The notes below the pieces were generated by a model that was not told where the DNA came from, searched no databases, and worked only from the letters and a program-made list of their open reading frames with translations. A DNA stretch of 64,000 nt from positions 2,108,001-2,172,000 of the forward strand of contig CM060734.1 in assembly GCA_030704615.1 (NCBI GenBank), written 5' to 3'. Position numbers and translations under genes: made by a program. Origin of the DNA: Takakia lepidozioides (Eukaryota > Streptophyta > Takakiopsida > Takakiales > Takakiaceae). This document shows, piece after piece, positions 33,868 to 45,886 of the stretch. Numbering within the stretch: the stretch's first letter is position 1; each line of letters opens with the position of its first letter.

Positions 33868-35134
33868 TTAAGAAACTTCAGAGCTCAGGAGGCCACCATA
33901 ACTTGATCACACTAGTTGTTAGAAATGTTTCAAGTCATAGCACACCACAATTGGAACAATTGACAAGGAGATAGGCCCATCTGAGTACCTGAACGTTCGG
34001 AAACTTGAGCTACAAGTGCAGATCTGTTGGGGGCCAGACCACATCCCCTTAAGAAAATTCAGATCTCCGGAGGCCACCATAACTTGATCACACTAGTTGT
34101 TAGAAATGTTGCAAGTCATAGCACACCACAATTGGAGCAATTGACAAGGAGATAGGTCCATCTGAGTACATGAACGTCTGGAAACTTGAACAACAAGTGC
34201 AGATCAGTTGGGGGCCAGACCAAAACCCCTTAAGAAAATTCAGAGCTCAGGAGGCCACCATAACATGATCACACTCATTGTTAGAAATGTTTCAAGCCAT
34301 AGCACACCACAATTGGAGCAATTGGCAAGAACATAGGCCCATCTGAGTACCTGAACATCCGGAAACTTAAACTACAAGTGCAGATCTGTTGGGGGCCAGA
34401 CCACAACCCCTTAAGAAAATTCAGAGCTCAGAAGGCCACCATATATTGATCACACTAGTTGTTAGAAATTTTTTTCAAGCCATAGCACACCACAATTGGA
34501 GCAATTGGCAAGGAGATAGACCCATCTGAGTACCTGAACGTCTGGAAACTTGAACAACAAGTGCAGATCTGTTGGGGGCCAGACCTTTTGGGGCCATTTG
34601 GCATTTAGGCACTTTTGAGAAAAAAAAAATTAAAATTAGGCATCTTGGATGTGTAATTTTTTCAAATTAGGCAACTAAAAATAATGATCACAAACTAATT
34701 ATAAAAATACAGCAGCTGCCATGGATGAAAATTGAAAACTGAGTCCATGGATGATGTTTAAAATGAAAACTCAGCCGCTCCCATGATGAAAATTGAAAAT
34801 TAGAAACTTCAGAGCTCAGGAGCCACCATACCTTGATCACACTAGTTGTTAGAAATGTTTCAAGCCATAGCACACCACAACTGGAGCAATTGCCAAGGAG
34901 ATAGGCCCATCTGAGTACCTGAACATCCGGAAACTTGAACAACAAGTGCAGATTTGTTGGGGGCCAGACCACAACCCCTTAATAAGATTCAGAGCTCTAG
35001 AGGTCACCATACCTTGATTACACTAGTTGTTAGAAATGTTTCAAGCCATAGCACACCACAATTGGGCAATTGGCAAGGAGATAGGCCCATCTGAGTACCT
35101 AAACATCCGGAAACTTGAACAACAAGTGCAGATC
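33868..35134 (+). repeat. ~180-bp tandem repeat array
   Basis: Units start near 33,868, 34,051, 34,231 and 34,410, then, after an AT-rich interruption (34,585-34,800), near 34,800 and 34,978. Each has CTTAAGAAAATTCAGAGCTC, a GATCACACTAGTTGTTAGAA block, CATAGCACACCACAATTGGA and GTGCAGATCTGTTGGGGGCC. The array is cut at 35,134 by the chromovirus and resumes at 42,114. Confidence 0.9.
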
Positions 35135-35861
35135 TGTCGCGGCCCTTTGCCTTGAGGGCAGGGGGTTAGGACACATGAGGGGCTGCCCCTGTGGTGGGGG
35201 CAGCGGCAGCGGTAGGTATGGGGGGCTGAAGCACCCTTGAGTGCCCAAGGCACTCAAGGAGGCGGAGGCGCTCACTAGGTGGAGCCCCGCACACCGGGTT
35301 GCGGTGGGGGTGGCTCCACAAGGGGTGGTGGTAGCTTAGCGGGACTTAGTGGGGGTGGCATATGACTCACCATGGGGGCGGAGACCTCGTAGTGGGAGTC
35401 GTGGGGAGTCTTGGGACTCATCACGGTCCATAGGGGCCGTGATGAGTGGGCCAAGACTCACCGCGACTCATCACCGGGAGTCGAGGGTTTTCGTGGTGGT
35501 TCGCCATAAAATGGCATGGCTGGTTGTGAAACCCCCGCGGACAGCTACATAAGTATATATAGGGAGTAGTAACCCCGAGAACGGTGCAAGCCCGTTGGTG
35601 ACCAAAAACTAGTGAGTGAGCGAGCGTGCCGGAAAGCGACCAAAGAGTGGGGAGTTGTTCCGGACTGCCATCTACCAAAGGGAATTCCACTAGGCCCAAA
35701 TAGGTGGAGGGTTTAGTGGGGGAGCGAAGGGGGACCGTTTATGTCCCGGTGAGCAGCCGAAGCTCCAAGTTGGCCCGGCGGCCAGGTTGGGAGTCAGGCG
35801 CGCGCATCAAAGCGAGTAAGTATGACTTGAAGGGGAGTTTACCGAAGTGAGGTGCGCGACA
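35135..35861 (+). repeat. 5' LTR of the chromovirus
   Basis: Starts TGTCGCGGCCCTTTGCC and ends GGTGCGCGACA, giving TG...CA ends. A TATATATAGGGAG box near 35,553 is a likely core promoter. The same LTR family occurs at 16.0, 17.7, 18.4, 41.4 and 45.2 kb. Confidence 0.92.
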
Positions 35862-35863
35862 CT

Positions 35864-35875
35864 TGGTATCAGAGC
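35864..35875 (+). other. Primer binding site
   Basis: TGGTATCAGAGC, two bases after the LTR, is the usual complement of the 3' end of plant initiator methionine tRNA used by many plant retrotransposons. Confidence 0.88.
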
Positions 35876-35916
35876 TTAGAGTTCAGTACGCGATTGTCCT
35901 TGGGATTGGCCTCATC

Positions 35917-38900
35917 ATGGGGTCGGGCAAGCCAAAGCGAAAGTGGAACGGCCCAAAAGATGATGATCCTGGTGAGCCCGATGGGGGCGACGTGTCACCG
36001 AGGCGGCCGTTTGAGGAAGCGATGCATGTTTCCGAAAACGAGGCCGCTCAAGAGCGGGAGGAATCCGAGGAGTCGGAGCCCGAGGAATCATTGAGAGCTC
36101 CGACAAACCAAGAGATGCCTCCCATGCCGACAGCCTTTTGGGAAAGGTTGTTGGCGCAGTTTGGCGGGACGTTGAAAGACGTGTTGAAGGCGGCTAATGC
36201 CACTTCCACTAAGGCAAAGTTTAAGGTGAAGCCTAAGGAACCCGACACCTTCGAGGGCGTCCGAAATCGGAAGGCACTCAACACCTGGCTCCTGGAGCTA
36301 GAGCAGTACTTCCGGGTGGCCAAGTTGAGTGACGAAGATCGGGTGGAAGTGGCTCCCACCTATTTGAGGGGCTATGCTCAACAATGGTGGCAGAAACGCC
36401 TTCACGACCGAGGTCCAAGTCCGAAACCTTGAACTGGAATGGGTTCAAGGAATTGATGAAGAGAAAGTTTGTGCCCCTCAATGCGTCCTGGCTTGCCCGG
36501 GACAAGATGAGGAATTTGAAGCAAACAGATGACATTCGGGGATATGTCCAGGCTTTCAATGTGCTGTTGCTCGAAGTCGCGGATATGGCGGAACCAGAAA
36601 TGGTCTTCAACTTTGTGGCGGGGTTGGCCCCATTGGCCAGGCGGAAGTTGGAGGAGAAGCCACCTAAGACTTTGAATGAGGCAATTGAGAGGGCTGAATG
36701 TTTCTCAGATGTCCCTAGGGGTGAAAGACAAGGCCGTACGGAGTTGAACCACAAGAAGACCCGGCGGGAAGGTGACTCCTTCCGACCGGAAAAGAAGTGG
36801 GATAGGCCACGCGGCGACAACAGCATGTGGAAATCGAAGGGAGGGCCATCACAAGTCAAGGCGGCACCCGGTGCTTCAAAAGGAAAAGCGGGTGGAGCGG
36901 CCTATGGCGGACAGAAGGCAACCTTTGATGGAGTGTGTTTCAATTGTGGGGAGCCCGGGCACATGGCCAAGAAGTGCACGAAGCCCCGGCAATTGAACAT
37001 GACTCGGGCGACCACAGAACTGTCGGAAGATACCATCAGCCGCTTGGTGGAAGCGGTGGTCGCCAGGACTTGCAAGGTAGGCAAATATTCTTGTGAGTTG
37101 TATCAGGAAACTGGCGCATTGCGTAAAGGGAGTCACTTATTGTTCGTGGATGGGATAATATCCGGAACTAACGTGTCATTGTTGGTGGACACAGGAGCGT
37201 CGCACTCCTTCATGACACCGGCAACAGCACAAAAGCTGGGACTCCCGACAACTGACATAGGGGCCTCTATTGAGGTGCATTCTGCCAAAGGAGAACCGCA
37301 ATTGGCGACGAGGTTGACGTTCGATGTTCCTCTTCAACTGGGGAGTTGGGAGGGACGTAAGAACTTCACCGTCTGCGAGATTGATGGAGTGGATCTCATT
37401 TTGGGGATGACCTTTTTGAGCAAATCCGGAGCGGTCATAGATGGCCGCAAGAGGGTAGTCACGCTGCCATGTTGGAATGGTGGCAAGGTCTTACGAGTTT
37501 CGGAAATGCCCAAACCCGTGGGAGGGCGAATAAACCTTCTATCAGCAAGGGAGTGGGCCGTGGAGGAGGCACACGAGCCCCAGTTTTTGCTCTACATTAG
37601 AGAAGTGAAGGGAGAAGGCGATGGAGAGCCGAGCCCAGATTGGATCAAGGGGATTTTGGAGAAATACCATGATGTGATGCCGGAGGATTTGCCAAGCGGC
37701 TTGCCACCGCGAAGCGGAGTTGACCACAAGATTGAGGTGATACCGGGATCGGAACCGCCTGCCAAGGCGCCCTACCGGTTGAGCCACAGAGAGTTGGTCG
37801 AGCTGAAGACTCAGCTCAAAGATCTAATGTCAAAGGGGTACATCCGGCCGAGTAAGTCACCTTACGGAGCCCCGGTGCTATTTGCAGATAAAAAGGATGG
37901 GACGCTGCGGATGTGTGTCGACTACAGGGCTCTGAATAAGGTGACTATCAAAAACCGGTACCCTTTGCCAAGGATCGACGACCTTTTCGATCGGTTGGCA
38001 GGAGCGAAGTATTTCAGCCGGATCGATCTGCGCTCCGGCTATCATCAAATTTGAGTGGCGGAAGGAGATGAGGAGAAGACCGCGTGCAGGACAAGGTACG
38101 GTTCATACTAGTTTTTGGTGATGCCTTTTGGGCTCACCAATGCACCCGCGACCTTTAGCATGCTAATGAACAGCCTTTTTCAGGAGTGGTTGGATGACTT
38201 TGTGATCGTGTACATCGACAACATCTTGGTGTACTCGAAAACAAAGGAGGAGCACCTGGAGCACCTCAAAAGGGTATTCCAAAAATTGTGGGAAGGGAAG
38301 CTGTACGCCAAAGCTTCAAAGTGCGAATTCGGGGTCACGAAAGTGGAGTTCTTGGGGCATGTGATTACACAGGATGGGATCAAAATGGATGACAGAAAGG
38401 TGAGGGCGATCTTGGACTGGGAGCCTCCGACTTCGGTCCCGGGAGTGCGATCCTTCCTAGGACTCGCCTCCTATTACCGGAAGTATGTGAAAAATTTCGC
38501 CAATATCGCGGGGCCGCTGTCCGACCTTCTGTGTAAATCCAAAGTCTGGGCATAGAACACTTTTTGTGGCCAAGCTTTTGCTGAATTGAAGCAGCGGATG
38601 GCGGAAGCTCCAGTCTTGAAAATCCCCGAGTTCGATCGTCTATTTGAGATTCATACAGATGCATCGGACTTCGCGATTGGGGGTGTACTTATGCAAGATG
38701 GACGTCCAGTGGCTTACGAAAGTAAGAAACTGAATGAAGTGGAGCGACGGTGGCCGACGCACGAAAAAGAGATGAAGGCGGTGGTGCATTGCCTTGAGCT
38801 CTGGCGCCACTATGTTGGTTCCAACCCAGTGAAGGTGTTCACGGACAATGTCACGGTGAAGTATTTTGCCACGCAGCCCAAGTTGTCCCCAAAACAACTT

Positions 38901-40481
38901 AGGTGGCAAGATACTTTGGCAGTGTTCGACGTGGATATCCAGTACAAACCGGGACGAGACAACGTGGTAGCCGATGCTTTAAGTAGAAAGCAGCAGCTCT
39001 TGTTGGTGCACAGGGGCGAGACAACGCTCCAAAGGAAGATCCGGAAGGCTTGCCGGAAGGATGAGCTTGCGAAGTCCGTGATGCATGACTTGAGGATGGG
39101 GGTTCAATCGCAGTTCCACTTGCAAAATGGACTGCTCTGGTATAAGCAAAAGCGTCTCTACGTGCCGAAGGGAGGGATCAGGGATAGTCTCTTGAGAGAA
39201 TGCCATAATAGCCCGCTTGCGGGCCACGGCGGAGCCAAGCGCACTGCGGCACTCTTGAAGAAAGAGTATTTCTGGCCCAAACTGAGGGAGGAGGCAGAGG
39301 AGTATGTCAAGACATGCACCACATGCCAACAAAACCGGAGCGAGTACAAAAAGCAAGCGGGGCTGTTACAACCCTTGCCGATTCCAGAGGGGACTTGGGA
39401 AAGCGTCTCGATGGATTTCATGACTGCTATGCCGCTGTCAAAATGATTCGATGCAATCATGGTGGTGGTGGAGGATAGGTTCAGTAAAATGGGCCATTTC
39501 ATCCCCACCAAGGAGACGGCAACGGCGCAGGAGACAGGGCGACTTTACTTTGCCCACGTCTTAAAGCATCATGGAGTCCCGAAGGATATTGTCTCGGACC
39601 GCGATCCAAAGTTTACCAGTAAATTTTGGAGGACACTTTGGAAGAAGATGGGGACGAGGCTGAAGATGAGCACCGCATTCCGACCTACGACGGACGGCCA
39701 AACGGAAAGAGTGAATTCCATAGTGAAGCAATTCTTGCGGAATTACGTGTCGGCAGACCAATCAGACTGGATGGAACACTTAGACGCGGCAGAGTTCTGT
39801 TATAATAACACAAAACACTCCGCAACGGGAGTTTCCCCTTTCGTATTGGTCTATGGAAAAGCACCTCTGGTGCCGACAAGTTGGGCCGCCCAGGACGTTG
39901 AGGAACCGGCAGTAGCGGAGGTACTAGAAGAATGCGAGCGTTTGTTGAAGCTCGCAAAGTACAACATTGCCAAAGCTAGGAAACGGTATGAAAGGCAGGC
40001 GAATCGAAAGCGGAGGGAAGTGAAGTTTGAGGCAGGCATGGAGGTCTGGTTGAACATTAAGAATTTCCGACTACCTCCGGAAGTGAGTCCGAAGTTTGTA
40101 CCTCCATATGCGGGACCCTTTCGCATTCGGAAGGTCATGAATGAGGATGTGTATGAATTGGAGCTGCCGGCAAACAGCAAGGTGCACCTAGTATTCCATG
40201 TCTCCCTTTTGAAGCCTTGTTTCAAAGACGAAGTGCGTCCGAATCGGCATCAACTGTTGCGTCCGCCACCTATGCTGTTGGATCATGAAAATGAACCTGA
40301 GTACGAGGTGGAGGCAATACTTAAGTCGAGGAGGTTCAAGAACCGAGAAACGGAGTATCTCGTCAAATGGAAGGGCTATCATCAGGTGGAGGCATCTTGG
40401 GTGCATGCCTCAGAAATGGGAAACGCATCCGAGGCGGTTGCAGTTTTCGAAGGGCGACCTCAAAAGCGGAAGAAGCGTTGA
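35917..40481 (+). pseudogene. Chromovirus gag-pol polyprotein (frameshifted, four stops)
   Basis: Start MGSGKPKRK. Gag has a zinc knuckle [14 protein letters not shown] near 36,935. Protease [11 protein letters not shown] is near 37,181. Reverse transcriptase runs from about 37,690 with [11 protein letters not shown] and [13 protein letters not shown]; its catalytic box reads YIDN (38,211-38,222), where the family has YxDD. RNase H starts FEIHTDASDFAIGG; integrase has an H2C2 finger, then DFMTAMPL, IVSDRDPKF and the region with the final Glu. A chromodomain closes the protein (VEAILKSRR, YLVKWKGY, ASWVHASEM), which in chromoviruses directs integration to heterochromatin. Defects: frameshift near 36,415; stops at about 38,052, 38,112, 38,553 and 39,444. 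All four stops can be explained by C-to-T or G-to-A changes. Confidence 0.9.
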
Positions 40482-41386
40482 TGGGGACATCAACCTTGGA
40501 GCATGGGGGAGGAAATGCATGCTTAGCCCGGCTTAGCTAGCTTAGGAATCCAATTGCAAAAACTTGTATTGTACAAAACGTGCTATAAATGAAATGGCTT
40601 CCAAATATTGTGCGTCCTATTTTGTTTGGAATGTTGATGCATGGTATGGTTGGCTAGTGTGTAGAATGCATGCCAGCTTATAAAAGTGGGAGAGGTAAAT
40701 TGGGTTAACCGTGTGTTTGCGTAGTGCCGAAATCGGGTGACCCCCATCCAAGGGGCAAGGAAACTTGTGCCTTCTTTGGGAGTTCACGTGCTAGTGCGCA
40801 CCTGGCGCGTGCGCGTACTATAATTGCGCTACCGAGAGGGTTGCCTTGTAGTGCGGGCTAACGCGGAAGTCACGTGCTTCCGTTCACGTACTATAATCGT
40901 GTAGCCTCGGGACGAAGTCATAGTGCGGCTTCGGCGTGTTCCCATACCTCAGGCCAGCATTCCAAGGCGGACCCAATTGTAGTGATTGGGGCGCACGGTT
41001 GGTTCAAGGTTATCTTCCTAGTCAAAGAGGGTTCCATGTGAACCCTTGCTCAAGGTGATGCCAAAAGCGGCATCATGAGCGGTCACAAACAATGTTGTTG
41101 CAGTAAGGCGATTCGATCCTCGGGGAGGATCGTTCCTTGGCCTTGAAGTAGGCCAAGAAGAGTGCACTGGGAGGAGCTTGAGAGGCTCCACTCTTGGCTG
41201 GGACTTGGAGGAAGTCGGCCGAACTAGCTAGTGGAGAGTAGAGTCAAGTGTGGGGTTTGGTTCTTTGCCATGGGACGCCATGGTACGGAAACAAACTCAT
41301 TGATGTGGGACGCCACAACTTGGATGTTCGTTTCTACAAAATGGACAAGTCGATGAGGACATCGACTCCCTGTTGGTAGGGGTGTG
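40482..41386 (+). other. Chromovirus 3' untranslated region
   Basis: About 900 bp between the stop codon and the 3' LTR, without an open frame of interest. CACGTACTATAATCG-like blocks occur twice (near 40,817 and 40,893). A purine-rich CATGGGGGAGGAAATG lies near 40,502; the usual polypurine tract directly before the LTR is weak (GGTAGGGGTGTG). Confidence 0.6.
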
Positions 41387-42113
41387 TGTCGCGGCCCTTT
41401 GCCTTGAGGGCAGGGGGTCAGGACACATGAGGGGCTGCCCCTGTGGTGGGGGCAGCGGCAGCGGTAGGTATGGGGGGCTGAAGCACCCTTGAGTGCCCAA
41501 GGCACTCAAGGAGGCGGAGGCGCTCACTAGGTGGAGCCCCGCACACCGGGTTGCGGTGGGGGTGGCTCCACAAGGGGTGGTGGTAGCTTAGCAGGACTTA
41601 GTGGGGGTGGCATAGGACTCACCATGGGGGCGGAGACCTCGTGGTGGGTGTCGTGGGGAGTCTTGGGACTCATCACGGTCCATAGGGGCCGTGATGAGTG
41701 GGCCAAGACTCACCGCGACTCATCACCGGGAGTCGAGGGTTTTCGTGGTGGTTCGCCATAAAATGGCATGGCTGGTTGTGAAACCCCCACGGACAGCTAC
41801 AGAAGTATATATAGGGAGTAGTAACCCCGATAACGGTGCAAGCCCGTTGGTGACCAAAAACTAGTGAGTGAGCGAGCGTGCCGGAAAGCGACCAAAGAGT
41901 GGGGAGCTGTTCCGGACTGCCATCTACCAAAGGGAATTCCACTAGGCCCAAATAGGTGGAGGGTTTAGTGGGGGAGCGAAGGGGGCCTGTTTATGTCCCG
42001 GTGAGCAGCCGAAGCTCCAAGTTGGCCCGGCGGCCAGGTTGGGAGTCAGGCGCGCGCATCATAGCGAGTAACTATGACTTGAAGGGGAGTTTACCGAAGT
42101 GAGGTGCGCGACA
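41387..42113 (+). repeat. 3' LTR of the chromovirus
   Basis: Same length and ends as the 5' LTR. Scattered single-base differences include CTCGTGGTGGGTGTC for CTCGTAGTGGGAGTC. It is followed by the target duplication AGATC and the resumed ~180-bp repeat. Confidence 0.92.
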
Positions 42114-42118
42114 AGATC

Positions 42119-42857
42119 TGTTGGGGGCCAGACCAAAACCCCTTAAGAAAATTCAGAGCTCAGGAGACCACCATACCTTGATCACACTAATTGTTAGAAA
42201 TGTTTCAAGCCATAGCACACCACAATTGGAGCAATTGGCAAGGAGATAGCTGTGAGCAAATGCATATCAGCAGAGGGTGAAGCCAGACCAAGTCACATTC
42301 ATTTCTGTTGTGCCCTATCTTCATGCCAATTTCTCCAATTTGGGTGTGCTATGGCTTGGTGGATTTGTAGCAAGTAGGGTGATGAAGATATGCTAGCTTG
42401 CAGAGCCATAAAGATATTCAAGGGGTTGTGGTCTAGCCCCCAGTATGCACTTGTTGTTCAAGTTTCCAGACATTCAGCTACTTTGATGGGCCTATCTTCT
42501 TGCCAATTCCTCCATTTGTGGTGTGCTATGGCTTGGCACATTTCTAAAAACTAGTGTGATCAATATATGGTAGCCTTCATAGCTTTGGAATTTCTTAAGG
42601 GGTTGTGGTCTGGCCCCTAGCAGATCTGCACTTGTTGTTCAAGTTTCCGGACGTTCAGGTACTCAAATGGGCCTCTCTTCTTGCCAATTGCTCCAATTGT
42701 GGTGTGCTACGGCTTGAAACATTTCTAACAACTAGTGTGATCAAGGTATGGTGGCCTCTAGAGCTCTGAATCTTATTAAGGGGTTGTGGTCTGGCCCCCA
42801 ACAGATCTACACTTGTTGTTCAAGTTTTCGGATGTTCAGGTACTCAGATGGTTCTCG
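42119..42857 (-). repeat. ~180-bp repeat units, mostly inverted
   Basis: 42,119-42,248 completes the unit broken by the chromovirus in direct orientation. From about 42,290 the units are reversed: AATTGTGGTGTGCTA, TTTCTAACAACTAGTGTGATC and TTAAGGGGTTGTGGTCTGG appear in reverse complement order two to three times. Direct units on the left and inverted ones here form a mirror arrangement. Confidence 0.8.
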
Positions 42858-42991
42858 TTTGCCCATCAAACACCTCTTTTGCATCCACAGTGCTCCCACA
42901 TTTGGCATACATATCAACAAGGATATTGTTCAGAATGACATCTGGTACTATTCCAGCCTTGACGATGTCACCATGGACCTCTTTTCCCTTC
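42858..42991 (-). pseudogene. PPR-protein fragment
   Basis: The minus strand reads GKEVHGDIVKAG, then PDVILNNILVDMYAKCG, then VDAKEVFDGQ. This is the diagnostic pattern of plant PLS-class pentatricopeptide proteins, which bind organellar RNA (G-K-x-V-H, N-x-L-V-D-M-Y-A-K-C-G, A-x-x-V-F-D). Only about 45 residues, roughly one and a half repeats, are present. It abuts the end of an inverted ~180-bp unit, so it is a captured or stranded exon piece, not a gene. Confidence 0.75.
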
Positions 42992-43799
42992 ATGAATATA
43001 TAAATGGCTGAGCCCTAGAATACAACTTCATGGCAATGGTGCCCCTAAAGAACCGGCAACAGAAGACCTTTGTTAATATGACCAAATTTAAATTATTTAA
43101 TGCATGTTTGGCCATATCCGGGTCATATGAAACCTGTTTGACGTAGTTTTTGGGGGGATAGCTTTAGGGCTTACAATGCTACCCACCTACACCTCATTTT
43201 TGGGCTCTTAAAAAAAGTCTATAGATTTTTCCAAAGTATATTAGATTATCTATTTTTAAAAATAAAATAAATAAAGTGAAACACCTAGGAGCTACAGCTC
43301 ACAAATCAGGCTTATTTACTAGATGTGACATATAAAAATTTGAATGAAATATAAACAACTATTGTCAAGCCTTGTAGTGAGTTCAATTATTTGGAAATTT
43401 TGTATTTTTGGAACTGGCTTAATTTATTTTCATTCTAAAATTCAGCGTTGAAGTTTGGACATTGGAAAAAATGCAAATTTTGATGGTCTACGGGCACCCT
43501 CTACCTTATCAGATCAGCCCATACCTAGGTCATTAGATGGTGCCATGGCTCTAAGTGGAGAAGAGCTGGCTATGTTGGCTACCATATTTCAAGCTAGTTT
43601 CGTATGACCAAACATTGTTTTAGTTGAGGAAAGTGCTTCAGAGAATGAATACTGTGATTCAGATTCATATTCAAAATAAAGTTGATTGTTTGGAACCATC
43701 TGTTCAATAGCATCATCCTACAATGATTTGAACACTTGTATGTTTTTTAAAGTCTGCCACAGGTGCACAAACCACTTAAACATTTTCATATATCACCAC
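42992..43799. other. AT-rich stretch without a recognisable gene
   Basis: No open frame of credible length. It contains one copy (43,550-43,710) of a segment duplicated at 43,975-44,095; both read on the plus strand as ELAMLAT or DLAMLATC, then VEES-SE and a serine/aspartate-rich end, perhaps the tail of an old protein-coding exon. Confidence 0.4.
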
Positions 43800-43940
43800 A
43801 AGAGTGGTACCAGTCACTGAGGTGTCTTTAACCACTCACAATCTACCACCGTCCAATCAACCAATCACTTTGGTGTCTTTAACCACTCACTATGTATCAC
43901 TGTCCAAGTGGTACTAATTACTGAGGTGTCTTTAACCACA
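43800..43940. repeat. TGTCTTTAACCAC direct repeats
   Basis: GAGGTGTCTTTAACCACTCA or close variants occur near 43,819, 43,870 and 43,920, about 51 bp apart. They are close to the reverse complement of the AGTGGTAAAAGACAC motif at 33,375, which is why I pair the two edges as ends of one element. Confidence 0.6.
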
Positions 43941-44099
43941 TAACATTAAAGAACTAACATGAGAGACTGAAGACCTGGCTATGTTGGCTACCTGCATTCA
44001 AACGGCATTTGTACAACCAACCGCTATTCCAGTTGAGGAAAGTGATTCAGAGGGTGACGAATATGTTTCGGATTCAGAATAAAGTTTATTGTTGGAACC

Positions 44100-45885
44100 A
44101 TTTGTTCCATCGAAGGTCGCCTTCTGTCCGCCATAAGCCGTTGCACCTGATTTTTCTTTCGGAGCACCGGGTGCCGCCTTGACGTGTGAAGGCCCTCCCT
44201 TCGATTTCCATGTGCCATTGTCACCGCGTGGCCTATCCCACTTATTTTCCAGTCGGAAGGAGTCACCCTCCCGCCGAGTCTTTTTGTGGTTCAGCTCCGT
44301 ACGGCCTTGTCTTTCGCCCCTAGGGACATCCGAGAAACATTCAGCCCTTTCAATTGCCTTGTTCAAAGTCTTAGGTGGCTTCTCCTCCAACTTCCGCTTG
44401 GCCCATGGGGCCAGTCCCACCACAAAGTTGAAGACCATTTCTAGTTCCGCCATATCCGCGACTTCGAGCAACAGCACATTGAAAGCCTGAACATATCCCC
44501 GAATGTCATCCGTTTGCTTCAAACTCCTCATCTTGTCCCGGGCGAGCCATGACGCGTTGAGGGGCACAAACTGTCTTTTCATAAGTTCCTTGAACCCACT
44601 CCAGCTCAAGGTTTTTGAGTTTGGACCTTGGTCGTGAAGCCGTTTCTGCCACCATTGTTGAGCATAGCCCCTCAAATAGGTAGGAGCCACTTCCACTCAA
44701 TCCTCGTCACTCAACTTGGCCGCCCGGAAGTACTGCTCCAACTCCAAGAGCCAGGTGTTGAGTGCCTTCCGATTTCGGACGCCCTCGAAGGTGCTGGGTT
44801 CCTTAGGCTTCACCTTAAAGTTTGCCTTCGTGGAAGTGGCATTAGTCGCCTTCAACACGTCTTTCAACGTCCCGCCAAACTGCGCCAACAACCCTTCCCA
44901 AAAGGCTGCTGGCATGGAAGGCATCTGAGCCTCCGGGAAGTCCTCGGGCTCCGACTCCCCAGATTCCTCCCGTTCTTGAGCGGCCTCGCTTTCAAAAGCA
45001 TGAATTGCCTCCTCAAATTGCCGCTTTGGTGACACGTCGCCCCCACCGGGCTCACCCGGATCATCATCTTTCGGGCCGTTCCGCTTTTGCTTTGGCTTGC
45101 CCGACCCCATGATGAGGCCGATCTCAAGGACGATCGTGTACTGAACTCTAAGCTTTGATATCAAGTGTCGTGCACCTCAGTTCGGTAAGCACCCCTTCAA
45201 GTCATAGTTACTCGCTTTGATGCTCGCGCCTAACTCCCAAACTGGCCATCGGGCCAACTCGGAGCTTTGGCTGCTCATCGGGACATAACGGTCCCCCTTT
45301 GTTCCTCCAATAAACCCTCCACCAATTTGGGCCTAGTGGAAATTCCCTTTGGTAGATGGCAGTCCGGAATAGCTCCCCACTCCTTGGTCGCTTTCCGGCT
45401 CGCTCGCTCACTCGCTAGTTTTTGGTCACCAACAGGCTTGCACCATTCTCGTGTTTACTACTCCCTATATATACTTCTGTGACTGTCCGCGGGGGTTTCA
45501 CAAACAACACCATCCTTTTATGGCGAACCACCACGAAAACCCTCGATTCCCGATGATGAGTTGCAGTGAGTCTTGGCCCACCCACCACGGCCCCATTGGA
45601 CCGTGATGAGTCCCAAGACTCCCCACAACTCCTACCACAAGGTCTCCGCCCCATGGTGAGTCCTATGCCATCCCCACTAAGACCCACTAAGACCCACTAA
45701 GCTACCCCCATTCCTCGTGGACCCACCCGCACCGCAACCCGGTGTGCGGGGCTCCACCTAGTGAGCGCCTCCGCCTCCTTGAGTGCCTTGGGCACTCAAC
45801 AGTGCTTCAGCCCCCGTTCCTATTGGTTCCACTGCCCCCACCATAGGGCAGCCCCTTTTGTGTCCCGACCCCCTGCCCTCAAGGC
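44100..45885 (-). mobile_element. Truncated chromovirus (LTR plus gag), minus strand
   Basis: The LTR occupies 45,166-45,885, its first bases removed by element 2. A primer site CTTGATATCAAAGC, decayed from TGGTATCAGAGC, follows at 45,165-45,152. Gag starts at 45,110 (MGSGKPKQKRNG) and runs to the KATFDG block just before the zinc knuckle, where it joins unrelated DNA. One in-frame stop near 44,697 replaces the CGG present in the element at 35.1 kb. Everything downstream of gag is lost. Confidence 0.85.
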
Positions 45886-45886
45886 G

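Larger units (their letters stand above)
35135..42113 (+). mobile_element. Full-length Ty3/gypsy chromovirus with target duplication
   Basis: Two 727-bp LTRs flank one gag-pol region, with AGATC duplicated at both sides (35,130-35,134 and 42,114-42,118). A primer site TGGTATCAGAGC follows the 5' LTR. By eye the LTRs differ at about a dozen positions, so the insertion is fairly young. The coding region nevertheless has one frameshift, four stops and an altered catalytic residue, so it cannot move by itself. It inserted into a ~180-bp repeat unit. Confidence 0.93.
33340..43950. mobile_element. Candidate large DNA element with inverted subterminal repeats
   Basis: The left edge (33,343-33,640) is packed with AACCACT and AGTGGT motifs including AGTGGTAAAAGACAC. 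The right edge (43,800-43,940) carries GTGTCTTTAACCACT three times, nearly the reverse complement. Inside these lie ~180-bp repeats in direct orientation on the left (33.87-35.13 kb) and inverted on the right (42.29-42.85 kb). This mirror layout suggests one element with subterminal repeats. No transposase is recognisable, and a chromovirus inserted later occupies the middle. The limits are approximate. Confidence 0.4.

Noticed and set aside
38052-39446. Programmed stop-codon readthrough in the chromovirus pol
   Set aside because: Four separate stops plus a frameshift and a YIDN catalytic box indicate decay, not a regulated readthrough signal.
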